Origin: Gaeumannomyces sp. JS-464
Lineage: Eukaryota > Ascomycota > Sordariomycetes > Magnaporthales > Magnaporthaceae
Direction: 5' to 3'
Assembly: GCA_002197995.1 (NCBI GenBank)
Contig: NGZR01000002.1
Span: 5,332,001 to 5,396,000, forward strand
DNA length: 64,000 nucleotides
Shown here piece after piece: positions 36,681-47,280 of the stretch (its first letter is position 1; each line of letters opens with the position of its first letter). A program made the translations under genes and the position numbers. The notes below the pieces were generated by a model. That model was not told where the DNA came from, did not search any database, and saw nothing but the letters and a program-made list of their open reading frames with translations.

Positions 36681-39600
36681 ATGAGTCACCTACTTTGGAG
36701 GTGCTACTGGCAAGACGATGTCGACCGCTTCCGCCGCCTCTTGGCCCCCGCCTTGGGCTACAATGCGCCTAGCACTTCTCGCGCGCCCAATATAGGCGGC
36801 GGGGCAGGCGCGGGCGTTGGAGGCATCGCCGGCGCCGCTGCTGCGGGGAGCCCTGGCGCCGTCGGGACCTCGCCCGCCCGCGCCCCTGCTAGCAAGATGC
36901 GCAAGTCCTCGGCCCTTCTTGGCGCGGGAGGCAGTGGCGGCGGCGCGGGCGGGGCCGCCGTGGCAAGGCCGAGGTCAACAGCCGCGACCACGCCGGCCTC
37001 ACGCTGCTGCTGCGCGCCGCCTCGTCCGCCTCGCCCAACGCCGTCGCCTTCGTCCGCGCCCTGCTGGAGCACCCGGCACTGGACATCTACGCCCAGGACG
37101 CCGAGAGCGGCTGGAATGCGCTGCACCGCGCGCTGTACGCCGGCAACATCCATCGCGCGGCTGCTTCTGGACACGGGAGCGCAAGGACCCTACCGAGGGG
37201 GTCTTTGGCGGCGCCTCCATATCGCGTATCGGCCAGCTCATAAAGAACAAGGATCATGAGGGCAACAGCCCCTTCGACCTGTTCGCGACGCACCATCGGG
37301 GAACGCACATCCAGCGCAATGTACTGGGGTCCCCTTCATCTGACGACGGAGGGTCTGACAGTGAGGAGTCGCTGTCCCTTCAGGACGCCACGTTAGTAGT
37401 CACTCTCAAGTGCCTCTCGCCGCTGCTGCCATTTTCATTTCCCTTGACATTGCTATTTTGTTTTTCTACGTGCAAACATCTCTTCTGTCAACATGGGCGT
37501 GTTCTGACTCTGTTCCTAGGAGCATTGGCGGCCTGCAAGACCTGGTGGACGGCGACGAGCTCTTCATGTTCGGGAGCAACAAGAACATGTCGCTCGGCGT
37601 CGGCGATGAGTCTGATCGGCAGTATCCCGAGCGGGTACATCTCCGCCGCCCGGACCATCTCTTCCACACGTTTTATACCGATCATCTGGACAAGGCTGGG
37701 CTGGAACACCCAGGCCCCCTCAGGCTCGAGGAAATTCCCGCCATGGTTCTGACGCGGCCGCTGGAAGTCCGTGATGTGGTTCTCTCCAAGTTCCACAGCG
37801 CCATCGTGACCACCGACCCCGTCTCGAACCTGTACATCTGTGGCATTGGTCGCGGCGGACGGCTGGGTTTGAGCGACGACCAGCGGGTACGCTTCACCTT
37901 CGTGCCCGTCCAGGGCGGCCTCGCAGACCGCCAGGTCGCACAAGTGGCTCTCGGGCAGGATCACTCGATAGCCGTCACTAGTACTGGCGAGCTTTGGACC
38001 TGGGGCTCAAACACGTGCTCCCAGCTCGGATACGTGCTGCCTCCTCCTACCAAGAAGGACGAGGAGCCCATGGGCCTGTTCCCTCGGCAGGTGTTTGGAG
38101 TCCTGAAGAAGGAAATTGTCATCGGCGTGGCTGCTTCTGCCATCCACTCAGTCGCCTACACCGGCAGCTCGCTGTACTGCTGGGGCAAAAACATGGGCCA
38201 GTTGGCCCTGATGGACGCGGACTCGAGGTCCCTCGAGATCCAGCCGACGCCGCGCAAAGTCGCCGCCTCTCTGTTCTCGGCACCGATAGTCATGGCCTCG
38301 GCCATCGACAAGGCCACCACGGTTCTTCTGGCAAACCACACGGTCTGCGTCTTCACGAGCTACGGCTATAATTGGGTCAAGTTCCCGCCTATCGACCCCT
38401 TTGCAAACTCGCGCATCCACCGGGGGGTGCGGGGTCAGGACCACCACCACAAAGGCCACAAGATCTGCCACATCGACTCTGGCGGCGACACCATCGCCGC
38501 TGTCACGGGTCGTGGCGACCTCTTTTATTATGGGGCTGACTCACGATGTCGACGCAAGCTCCTCCGCCTCGACGACGAACCCGTCCAAGATCAAAGGTGC
38601 CGTTGGCCAGCCACAATGCATCTGGCGCGCGAGAAAGGACGGCGTTCAAGTCCGTCGGCGTCGGCGACCATGGCTCTGTCATCATCGCCACCGAATCCGG
38701 GGCCGTGTGGCGGCGGGTGCGGCGGGCCACGGCAAAGGACGCGTACATCATGGCGGGCTCGGAACTTGCCAGGCGAAGGACTTCAAGTTCCAGCGCATAC
38801 CTTACATCACCAAGATTGTGACTGTCCGCAGCTCTCCGTCGGGCGCCTTCGCTGCCGTTCGTAGAGACTCGGAGGTCATGAGGAAGCAGATCACAGTCGA
38901 TCGGCAGGCGATACAAGATGATGTTTCCGCGCTTCTACCGCTGCGGGGCTTCGTCTCGTCTAGGCCGAGGCCAGACGGAGAGGTCGTCCTGGGGTTTCTT
39001 GAAAAGGACGATTCTATGGCCTCACAACTTGCGCGTGCTGTCAACTCCATGCTCTATTCGACGGATCTGGCTTCTGATGTGCGCCACTTCTTGGCCGTCA
39101 ACGCCGACTCGAGCGGAGAAGCCGAGCGAGACACGCTTGTCTGCTCATCCTCCCACCCTGATCTCAAGATACCAGTCCACGGCTGGATCCTGTGTGCGAG
39201 GAGTTTGGCCGTCCGTGACGCTCTGGCCCAGTACCGTTCGCAAGGGTCGCACATGTCCACGGGTCTTACTGTAGAGCTCGCGGATGGCAAAGCGCTGATC
39301 ACGATAGAAGCAACCGATATGTTGACTGTCCTCAACATCGTTGTCTGGGCCTACACAGGCCGGGCCGTCCCTGCCTGGAACATCAGGCAGCCATCGCCGA
39401 CCTTGACGCAGGCGTCTCGCCAGCTCCGCGTCGAGGTCATGAAAGTGGCTTCGAGACTGCGCATGTCGAGTCTTGAGGCCGCTGCACGGCTCCAGAATGA
39501 CCCAGCATGTACGCTGACGGCTGATCTGGAGTTAGCAATGAAGGATCCTGTCTTCTTCCAGGATGCCGACGTCGTTATCGAGCTCGACGGGGGAGAAACT

Positions 39601-41812
39601 GCTGCCCACAGCTCGCTGCTCTGCCAACGCTGCCCCTATTTTTGACGGCCTCTTCAGGGGTCGCTCTGCGGGAATGTGGCTAGCATCTCGTCTGGACGCC
39701 GCGCCGGGCGGGCCGCAGAGGATACCAATCGATATGAAACACTTCGAGCCAGAGCCTTTCAGTTATGTGATGCGATACCTGTACACCGATGCGGGCGAGG
39801 AGCTGTTCGATGCTACGGTGGCACCCAGCTTTGAGGACTTCACGGGCCTCATACTCGATGTGCTGGCCATCGCAAACGAGCTGATGCTAGACCGGCTGTC
39901 GCAGATCTGCCAAAAGGTGATGGGCCGTTTCGTCACCACCCGGAACATCGCACACCTCCTGAACGAGATTAGCCCGTGCTCGGTCGCCATGTTCAAGGAC
40001 GCAGGTCTCGAATATCTGTGCATGCAGGTGGAGACCATGCTGGAGAACCACATGCTTGATGACCTAGAGGAAGATCTGCTTGTTGATCTTGACGATGTGG
40101 TCAAGGAAAACCAAGCGGAGAACTCGGTCAAGTCAAGACACATAGGGGCAGGCCTCCACGAGCTGCACCCCGAGCTAACGCAAGACATCGAGGAGGAGAG
40201 GCAGAGACGGGTCAGGGAGATGGCGTGGAAGGTCAGCCAGAGGGACGAGGAGAAGAAGCTGTCGTCGTCGTACAAGGGGAGAGTTGGAAGCCTGGATGAC
40301 TTGAACCCTGCCGCCGCCGCTGCGATAGCCACGCCAGACAGGTCGCGAAAGAAGGCTGCTGCGCGTAACGAGCCTTTCAGTCCTGTTATCCGCCCCAAGG
40401 CGTCCACCGCGGACCTGATGTTCGAGATGGAGGATGACAGGGATGATGGCCCGACGACTCCGAGCGCAAAGTCGCGCACGCAGGAAGGCCTAAGAGCCGT
40501 AGAAGACGAGCGGAATCTGCTGCTCGGGCTAAAGCACACCGCTGGAGGGGCATCGAGGGCTGCCCCTGACTTGTCAGCTAGCCCTACAGCGAGCGCAGCC
40601 CTCCTGTCCAAGTCGGGGAGCCCCTGGCAGGCCAAGCCGCTCGCCATGCCCAAGCTCGACCTGCGCGAAATCATGAGCGAGGCCTCTTCAAGGACGCCAT
40701 CTGCCCTGTCGGCCGGCCTGGCTGCACAGAAGCTGAAGGAAGCCGGCCCCAAGGTTGCCACGCCACCACAGTCGAAAAAGCAGAAGCCATCGCAGAGGGA
40801 GAAAAAGCAGCAACAAATTGCCGCGCAGGAGGCAGCGGCTGCAAGCCAGCTTAAATCAGGCGGCGCATGGGAGACAGCCGGAAAAAAGCCTGCAGGTGGC
40901 AGTCCTTCACCCTGGAAGCCCACGCCAGCCACAACAAAAATCAGCCTCAAGGACGCGCTGTCGAGCGCCGACCAGACATTAGCTCCGCCTCCAGCCACGC
41001 CGCCTGCGCCCGCTGTTATGCCGCCCATGGCCAAGCCGCTCGTGGCGGTCGAGCCGCTATCGCCGTCGTCGGCACCAAAGATGGCTATCCATAGGCGCAC
41101 GGCGTCCCCCGACACCCGTTTCGCGGGCCAGTCGCGGGCGCCGGCCGCGGTCTCGGCCTCGCCTCACCGCGAGCTGGTGCCGCACTCAAAGTCGTACCTG
41201 TCGCCGGCGGCCAAGTCGGAGCCGGCGCTGGGCCTCAGCATGGCCGACATCATCGGGCAGCAGCGGCGCGAGCAGGAGCTGGTGCGCGAGGCCGTCGCCA
41301 AGCGCAGCCTGCAGGAGATCCAGCAGGAGCAGGCGTTCCAGGAGTGGTGGGACCAGGAGAGCCGGCGCACGCAGGACGAGGAGCGCCGGAGGGCCGCCAG
41401 GGAGGAGAGGGCGGCCGCTAGGGCGGCTGCGGCCAACGGTGCGGCTGCCGTGGGGCGCCGCAAGGGGATCAACAATAAAAACAACAACAACAATAATAAC
41501 AACAACCAGCCCACCTCTGCAGCTGACATGAGCCCAAGCGCTGCCAAGAATGCCGTCGACGATAACAACGGTCCTGCCGACGGAAGCGCCGGCAGCAATA
41601 GAGCTGGCCGAGGCGGGCGTGGGGTCCGGCGTGGACGACCGTCGACCAGGGGACGCGGCGGCGGCAGCAGCGGCGCGACGACTCCTGCACCATCCGCGTC
41701 GGATGCTGCTGGCAAGTCCGGCGGTGCCGAACGCCAGGGCAGCGAGAACAACAGACAGCCAGGGACTCAAAGGGGGCGAGGCAGAAAGCGAGGGGATGGG
41801 GCAAAATCATGA
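36681..41812 (+). CDS. ankyrin-RCC1-BTB protein (IBtk-like)
   Basis: The gene starts MSHLLWRCYWQDDVDRFRRL at 36681, has one intron (37392-37519, gttagt...ctag) and ends with a TGA at 41810-41812, about 1.65 kb codons in total. Order: two ankyrin repeats (DHAGLTLLLRAASS, ESGWNALHRALYAGN), an RCC1-like propeller (LYICGIGRGGRLGLSDDQRV, ELWTWGSNTCSQLG, LYCWGKNMGQLAL), two BTB/POZ domains (KIPVHGWILCARS..., DADVVIELDGGETAAHSSLL... YVMRYLYTDAGEE), a coiled, Lys/Glu-rich tail (ERRRAAREERAAARAAAANG), an Asn run and an RGG-rich end. This is the architecture of inhibitor of Bruton kinase (IBtk), a Cul3 substrate adaptor in animals. Seven one-base frame breaks (about 36955, 37157, 37177, 38535, 38648, 38757, 39640) separate well-conserved segments, so indel errors are more likely than decay. 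Confidence 0.85.
41471..41509 (+). repeat. AAC/AAT repeat coding for an asparagine run
   Basis: An AAC/AAT-rich stretch encodes a mostly Asn tract (KNNNNNNNNN) in the C-terminal low-complexity tail of the IBtk-like protein. Confidence 0.85.
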
Positions 41813-42117
41813 GAGAAACAACGGGTTTGCCTTGACGTTTTCGTTGGCTCCGAGTCGCGCGCTCCAAAGTCTGGTTTTGTCAACAGCCTCGCGATGCAAA
41901 GGGAAAGAAAGGAAAGGCCGGAGCACATAGCAAGACATAAGGGAAGGGATTCATTCCGCGTTACCTGTATGTATAGACATACCACCTCGTATCACCTGGT
42001 CACGTATACAAATTCTATTAGAGAAATTAAAACATCACGGCGTTTCTACATCTATCGGAGAAAAGACCAAACGAGCCGCCAGCACTCGTAATTATTCCGT
42101 CCACTCGCTTTTCGTTT

Positions 42118-44120
42118 TCACTCGGCCACGGTCCCATACGAGCCGTTCCAGGTCAGGAACTGGCTGAAGTCGGCGGCGTGGTGGTAGCGGGGGTCCAGGC
42201 GGTGGCTGTCCTGCAGCTCCTGCGGCACGTGGCCCGGCTTCGTCCTCTTCTTGACGTCCGGGCGGAACGGCGGCAGCGCGATGGTCCTGTCGTTGTGCGG
42301 GACCGAGAGCCCGTCGCCCGTCTCCATGACGAACGCGTTCAGCTCGACCGTCTCGTAGCCGCCGCCGCCGCCGCCGTCCCTGCCCTGGCCGTCGGCGGGC
42401 AGGTCGAGGAGCTCGTACGACAGGTGCGGGTCCCCGCCGCCGCCGCCGCCGCCGTCCCTCCCCGTGCCCAGGCGGGCCTCCACGAAGCCGCCGACGACGC
42501 CGATGAAGAAGTGCGGGCTCAGGTCGGACCCCTTGGCCAGCGAGCGGACGAACCTGGGCGGCTCGCCCCTGTTGCGGCCGCGGCGGTGGTAAAAGACGCT
42601 GCAGTTGGGGCGGTAATAAATGTCGCGCGAGAGGCGGTGCCACGTGCACTCGACGCCGCCCGGCGCCGCGGCGGCGGCGTGATCGCAGCGGGCGACGCGG
42701 GGCGGCTCGTCGAACAGGCGCCGCCGCACGCGCGCGCTAGCAAACGGCTGGGGCGGGTCCGGGTAGGGCAGGACGGAGCGACAGGGTAAGGCGCGCTGGT
42801 GGTGGTAGGGCTTGCTCCAGCGGAGGTCGAAGACGCGCAGGACGGCGTCGGCCGAGCCCCCCGCGACGAAGCGCTCGCCGCCCCAGGTGAGGATGTGCTC
42901 GATGCTCGACTCCGGGTTGACGTTGTCCTCGTAGACGGCGTCGAAGGCCGTGGGCGCGCGCAGGTCCTGCAGGCGCACCGTGCCGTCCGAGTACGCGGCC
43001 AGCACGAGCGGCCTCCTGGCCCGGCCCGACGACTCCCAGGGCGGGTCCACGGGCGTGATTGAGGACGCGCTGATCTGCCGCCGCAGCGCCCCCGGGCCCG
43101 CCGGGTGCTTGACCGCCTGGTGGACCTGGACGGCGCCCGATGGGGTCAGCTGGAGGTATTGCAGCTGCGACGTGTACTGGCCCTTGACGCCGAGCGCGAG
43201 CGTGTCGTCGTTTCCGATCCACTTCACGCCGCCGAGGTGCGTGGACTCTGTCTTGTCGAGCAAGAGCTCTTTCAACCGGCAGGCCAGGTACGGGCCGACC
43301 CCTGCCGGCTGGTTTTGGTCCTGGGGGAGATGATAGAGGAAAAGGCTGTCTTTATTACAGGCGGCAATGGACCCTTTCTGTGAGACATCCATAGAAACGA
43401 GCGAAGACTGCTCTGGAGCCGCGCCAGCCGCCGCCTCGCCGCCCTTGGCGAACTTGGGGTCGAAGCTCGCCAGGAGCGTGCCAAAGTCGTCGTGCTCGGC
43501 GCGCCAGAGGAGTCTAGCCGCCCGCTGGCCCTCAGAGAGAGAACGCCCTGGCGGCCGGCAGCGCCCTGGACGTTGTCGATAACAGACAGGCGCATGACGT
43601 CATCCTTGCCCGGCTGGAAGCCGTGCAGGCCACCCGTGAAGCGGCTGAAGTGGCGGGTCTCGGTCCAGCCGTTGTCGACGATCTCGCGGCGGCGGGCGCA
43701 GAAGCTCTCGCCCTCGCTCCAGACGAGCAGCTCGGACCGGGTGTCGAGGTTGAAGCGGGCGTCGACAACGCTGGGGCAGCGGTAGTGGTGGCTTCGGGGC
43801 CAGTTGCGCGGCGTGGTGGCCGTAAAGGTGAGCGAGCGCCGGTCCCAGCAGCGGCTCTGCCAGGTCAGGGACTCGGACAGCATGGCCCACGTCAGCTCGG
43901 GGTTCCTCAGAGTCCGCTCTTGGGGGACCCCCAGCAAAGGGAAGCGAGCGCGGGCGAATATGCGCCAGCCGTTGTCCTTGACGAGGCGTGCCAGTCTCGT
44001 GCACGTCCCTGCTAGGCTGGCCATGTCGCGGGCGGTCTCGAGGTGGACCAAGATGCTGAATAGCACATCGTCTGGAACCTCGGCCAGCAGGCCTCGCCTC
44101 CCCGAGTTCGCGGCGGCCAT
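42118..44120 (-). CDS. F-box and WD40-repeat protein
   Basis: Start ATG at 44120-44118 (MAAANSGRRGLLAEVPDDVL), then an F-box (EVPDDVLFSILVHLETARDM ... LAGTCTRLARLVKDNGWRIF), then a beta-propeller with weak WD40 blades (VLAAYSDGTVRLQDLRAPTA, ERFVAGGSADAVLRVFDLRW) and a Gly-rich insertion, ending FLTWNGSYGTVAE. F-box/WD40 proteins are substrate receptors of SCF ubiquitin ligases; the target is unknown. One frame break near 43512 (SLRASGRL then LWRAEHDDFGTLLASFDPKF in the next frame) requires one added base. About 667 residues after correction. It overlaps no neighbour and converges on the IBtk-like gene with 305 bases between. Confidence 0.82.
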
Positions 44121-44510
44121 GGGGTGTAGTGTCGACAGTGGCCTGTTTTAATATCTGCTCTTGGATATGAGTGTAGGATGGCTGATGGGTTGTGAGAGCT
44201 CAAGGTAGGATTTTTTAGTCTCTGCCGTGCTTACATATAGTGACGGGATCCAGGCATTTTAGGCATCGATGCGCCCTGTTCCAATGCGCTGCCAGTGTTG
44301 TGAGTCAGACGCCAATTCTGCATGCTGCGCGCCGCGCTAGAAAACGCCTGAACTTTTGGAAGGAAAGAAAAAGAAAGCGCCTCAGAAAATCAATCCAGTC
44401 ATGAAATGCCCGACGTACAACTTCCCAAAATAGAGAGCTGTCCCAGATGTTTGATATATCAAGCCAAAACCAGTCGAGGTACATGGAGCAAGCAAAGCGT
44501 GCTGCGATTG
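44121..44510. other. intergenic: F-box gene promoter, cdc31 3' region
   Basis: 390 bases between two minus-strand genes; no coding signal seen. Confidence 0.45.
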
Positions 44511-45143
44511 CTAACCCCGGTTGCGCATCATGATGCGTACAAACTCGTCCTCGTTGACGCCGCCCTTCCCGTCCGAGTCGAACTCGCGGATCATGGCACT
44601 CAGCTCGTTCTCCTCGATGTTCTGCCCGATGTCCTGCACGACGCGCCTCAGGTCCTCCACCGTGATCATGCCGCGGCCGCTGCTGTCGAACAGCCGGAAG
44701 GCGCGCCGGCACTCCTCGATCGGGTCCCGGTGGAAGATCAGGGTGCCGGCGATGGCCTGGAAGATGGGCAGCGTGAACTCGCGGAACACGGGGCCGCACT
44801 CCCGGTTGGGGTCCCAATTGACCGGCTGGACCGCATGCTTGGTCAGGAACGCGTACGTGTCGGGCTTGGGCAGGTCGAAGCCGAGCGCGCGCAGGGCGAA
44901 GCGGAACTCGTGGTAGTCGATGCGGCCGTCTCTGTCGACGTCGAAGACGTTGAACTGCGGAAGGGTGGGCGAGAGCCAAAGGAAAAGACTTTGTTGGCGT
45001 CGCGCGCGCGTCACTCGGGCATGGTTTGGCATTGGGAACAGACGTACTGCATCATTAACCTGCGTCTTCTGCTCGTCTGGCAGCTTGAGGAAGTCCTCCC
45101 GCGACGGGACCTGGGGGCCCGAGGCGCCCCGTGAGGCCATCAT
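44511..45143 (-). CDS. cdc31: centrin Cdc31
   Basis: Exons 45143-45048 and 44954-44511 (intron gtacgt...cgcag, phase 0) give 179 residues. The splice joins LPDEQKTQVNDA to FNVFDVDRDGRIDYHEFRFA, the canonical first EF-hand of the centrin Cdc31. The C-terminal pair reads FRLFDSSGRGMITVEDLRRV and FDSDGKGGVNEDEFVRIMM, the last being the better calcium loop. Between the lobes is an inserted stretch (HAVQPVNWDPNRECGPVFRE ...) replacing EF-hand 2, as is usual in filamentous fungi. Function by family: calcium-binding scaffold of the spindle pole body half-bridge, also in TREX-2 and the Rad4 complex. Two adjacent in-frame ATGs (45143 and 45140) could both start. Confidence 0.9.
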   Translation of the reverse strand: MMASRGASGPQVPSREDFLKLPDEQKTQVNDAVRLFPMPNHARVTRARRQQSLFLWLSPTLPQFNVFDVDRDGRIDYHEFRFALRALGFDLPKPDTYAFLTKHAVQPVNWDPNRECGPVFREFTLPIFQAIAGTLIFHRDPIEECRRAFRLFDSSGRGMITVEDLRRVVQDIGQNIEENELSAMIREFDSDGKGGVNEDEFVRIMMRNRG

Positions 45144-45583
45144 CGTGCCGGCGTATTATTTAGGTCTGGTATTATCGACTGCTGGATGACAGGTGCTGTT
45201 GGCATTCGTGGTGCGGGCGTAGGTGGCCAGGTAGCCAGGTCCTCTATCTCTCGTGGGCTGGCCGCCGTCGAGAATGCGCGGGGTCTCCGAGGGGGGCAGT
45301 TCAGCCCTGTCTTTCCTTCCAAGACAAAGACGCGACTGCCCCTCGGTTGGTCGTGCCTCAATTTCTTGGACGCGCCGGAAGCAACATAGCGGCGACGGCT
45401 TCCTGGGTTCGGTTGTAGGCTTCTGTCTGTAATTGATGCAGGCCCCAGGCCGCTGGGGGAAGGTTGTGGGGTGCTCGTCTCCACTCCGACCACTCAAAAA
45501 ATACATCCGCCCAAAAGACTTGCGACTGAGACCAAAGGAAGCGTTGATGGGAAGCAAAAAAGGCGCCTCATAACACCGCCGAA
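45144..45583. other. 440-bp divergent promoter (cdc31 / bud22)
   Basis: Head-to-head genes share this short spacer. No frame within it shows a domain. Confidence 0.5.
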
Positions 45584-47039
45584 ATGCCGAAACGCAAGCG
45601 CTCAGTCGAGGAGGAGGTGGACCAGAGCTTCGAGAAGCACAGCAAGGACCTCTTCCGCGCCCTCAAGGCCGCCAAGGGCTTCGAGCGGCAGCGCCTGGCC
45701 AAGCGCACCAGGGACCAGAAGCTGGGCCAGGAGACGCTGCGCCGCCTCGATCACGAGGTCCTGGTGCTCAAGTCGCTGGATCTTCACCAAGCCGCCCACG
45801 CCCACCTCTGCTCCGCCTTGCTCAAGGTCAAGGCCGCGGCCCAGTCGCCGCACCTGCCCGAGAGGCTCAGGAGCGGCGTGCCCAAGCCCGAGATCTCGGA
45901 CGAGGAGCGGGCCGCCCTGCACAATGTCACCAGCGCCCTGTACAAGCGCAACCAGGTGCGCGCCGTCATGAGCAAGGCTATTCCTGACCTCTGCGCGCTC
46001 CTGGGCGTGCCAGCCCCGGGCTCTGATACCAGGATGAAGGAGGCCGCATCTAAACAGGCGCCCAAGGAGGAGGCCCATGCTACCAAAAAGGACCCGTCGA
46101 AGCGAAAAGAGGTCAAGTCTGAATGGAAAGAGGTGGCGGAATCAGAGTCCGACTCCTCGGACTCGACACCTGAGCAAGATGGTGGCGACGACTCCGACTG
46201 CCCCGCTGATGACGAGCTGGACGAGGCTGCAATCTCGCGCATGGAAACCATGCTCGGAGGGAGCTCGTCCGAGGGCGAGGGCGAGGGCGAGGGCGGCAGC
46301 GATGAAGATGAAGACGGCGGCGCCCGGTTAGCAAAACTCAAATCGCGCGCCCGTAGCTTCGACGACGACATTTCTCTGCCTGGAAGCGACTCCGTCCCGG
46401 AGGACGAGGACGGGAACGGGGACGAGCTGGAGTCCGAGTCCGGTTCGTCAGCATCCGACTCGGAAGAAGAGGCCGAGTCGGACGCATCGTCAGCAGCCGT
46501 GCCACCAAGGAAGAAGGAGAAGGCGTCAAAACCGGAACCGGCTGCTAAAGCACCCAAGGACAAGACGGCCAAGATCGCGCGACCAACCAACTCAACCTTC
46601 CTCCCGTCACTGATGGGCGGCTACGTGTCCGGGTCCGAGTCGGCATCCGACGTCGACGTCGCGCCCCGGTCCGCAAGAACCGGAGGGGCCAAAAGGCCCG
46701 CCAGGCCATCTGGGAGAAGAAGTACGGCGAGGGCGCCAAGCACCTGGGCAAGTCCGACAAGAGAGGGACGCGGGATGGGACGCCAAGCGGGGCGCCGTCG
46801 ATCCGGCCGCAGACGGGAAGCCGTGGAAGCGCGGAGTCCGCAACCCCTCCAAAGAGGCGCTGGCAAGGCCGGCGACGGCGAGCAGCAGCAGCAGAGGCAG
46901 GCCGAGAAGCCCAAGGACATCCGAGAAGAAGAAGCGCGATGACGACGGTCCTCTGCATCCAAGCTGGCTGGCCAAGAAAAAGGCCAAGCAGGCGCAGGAA
47001 GGGGTCAAATTCGAGGGCAAGAAGATCGTGTTCGACTAG
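45584..47039 (+). CDS. bud22: Bud22-family 40S ribosome-biogenesis protein
   Basis: Starts MPKRKRSVEEEVDQSFEKHS and runs to a TAG at 47037-47039. The N-terminal half is a charged helical domain (ALKAAKGFERQRLAKRTRDQ), the middle is a long acidic Ser/Asp/Glu tract (including EGEGEGEGG from a short GGCGAG repeat), and the C-terminus carries the family signature RRGQKARQAIWEKKYGEGAK plus DDDGPLHPSWLAKKKAKQAQ and KFEGKKIVFD. Bud22 is a nucleolar factor for 18S rRNA processing in the small-subunit processome. Two one-base frame breaks, at about 46670 and 46770, separate the acidic part from the signature and the signature from the C-terminus; each side is well conserved, so sequence errors are likely. 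Confidence 0.85.
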
Positions 47040-47280
47040 ACAGCGTTACCAAGATACCACACTTAATGACGATCAGAATGAGAAGAAAACACCACATGAA
47101 TTAATGATGGAATTTAGGTAGGCACGGCGAATTCAACAGACTCCATGTCTAAGTATGCCCTCCCTGCCATGTAGAACGCAAACGAGGTCTATGTATGCAT
47201 GTGTGTATCAGTAGAAGCCCGGCGTTCTATCCAAGGAAAACTCCACAAGAGGCGTAGATATGCGGCATGGCGAGCCGGGT
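47040..47280. other. short convergent spacer
   Basis: 241 bases between the tail ends of the Bud22 and carrier genes; shared 3' UTR space. Confidence 0.5.

Noticed and set aside
36140..36772. 210-codon frame upstream of the IBtk-like gene
   Set aside because: GC-rich chance frame that overlaps the IBtk start; no domain.
39763..41115. 450-codon minus-strand frame in the IBtk-like gene
   Set aside because: Antisense shadow of the second BTB and tail region; Ser/Ala-rich with no domain.
45784..46590. Minus-strand Ser-rich frame of 268 codons
   Set aside because: Antisense of the acidic Bud22 tract.
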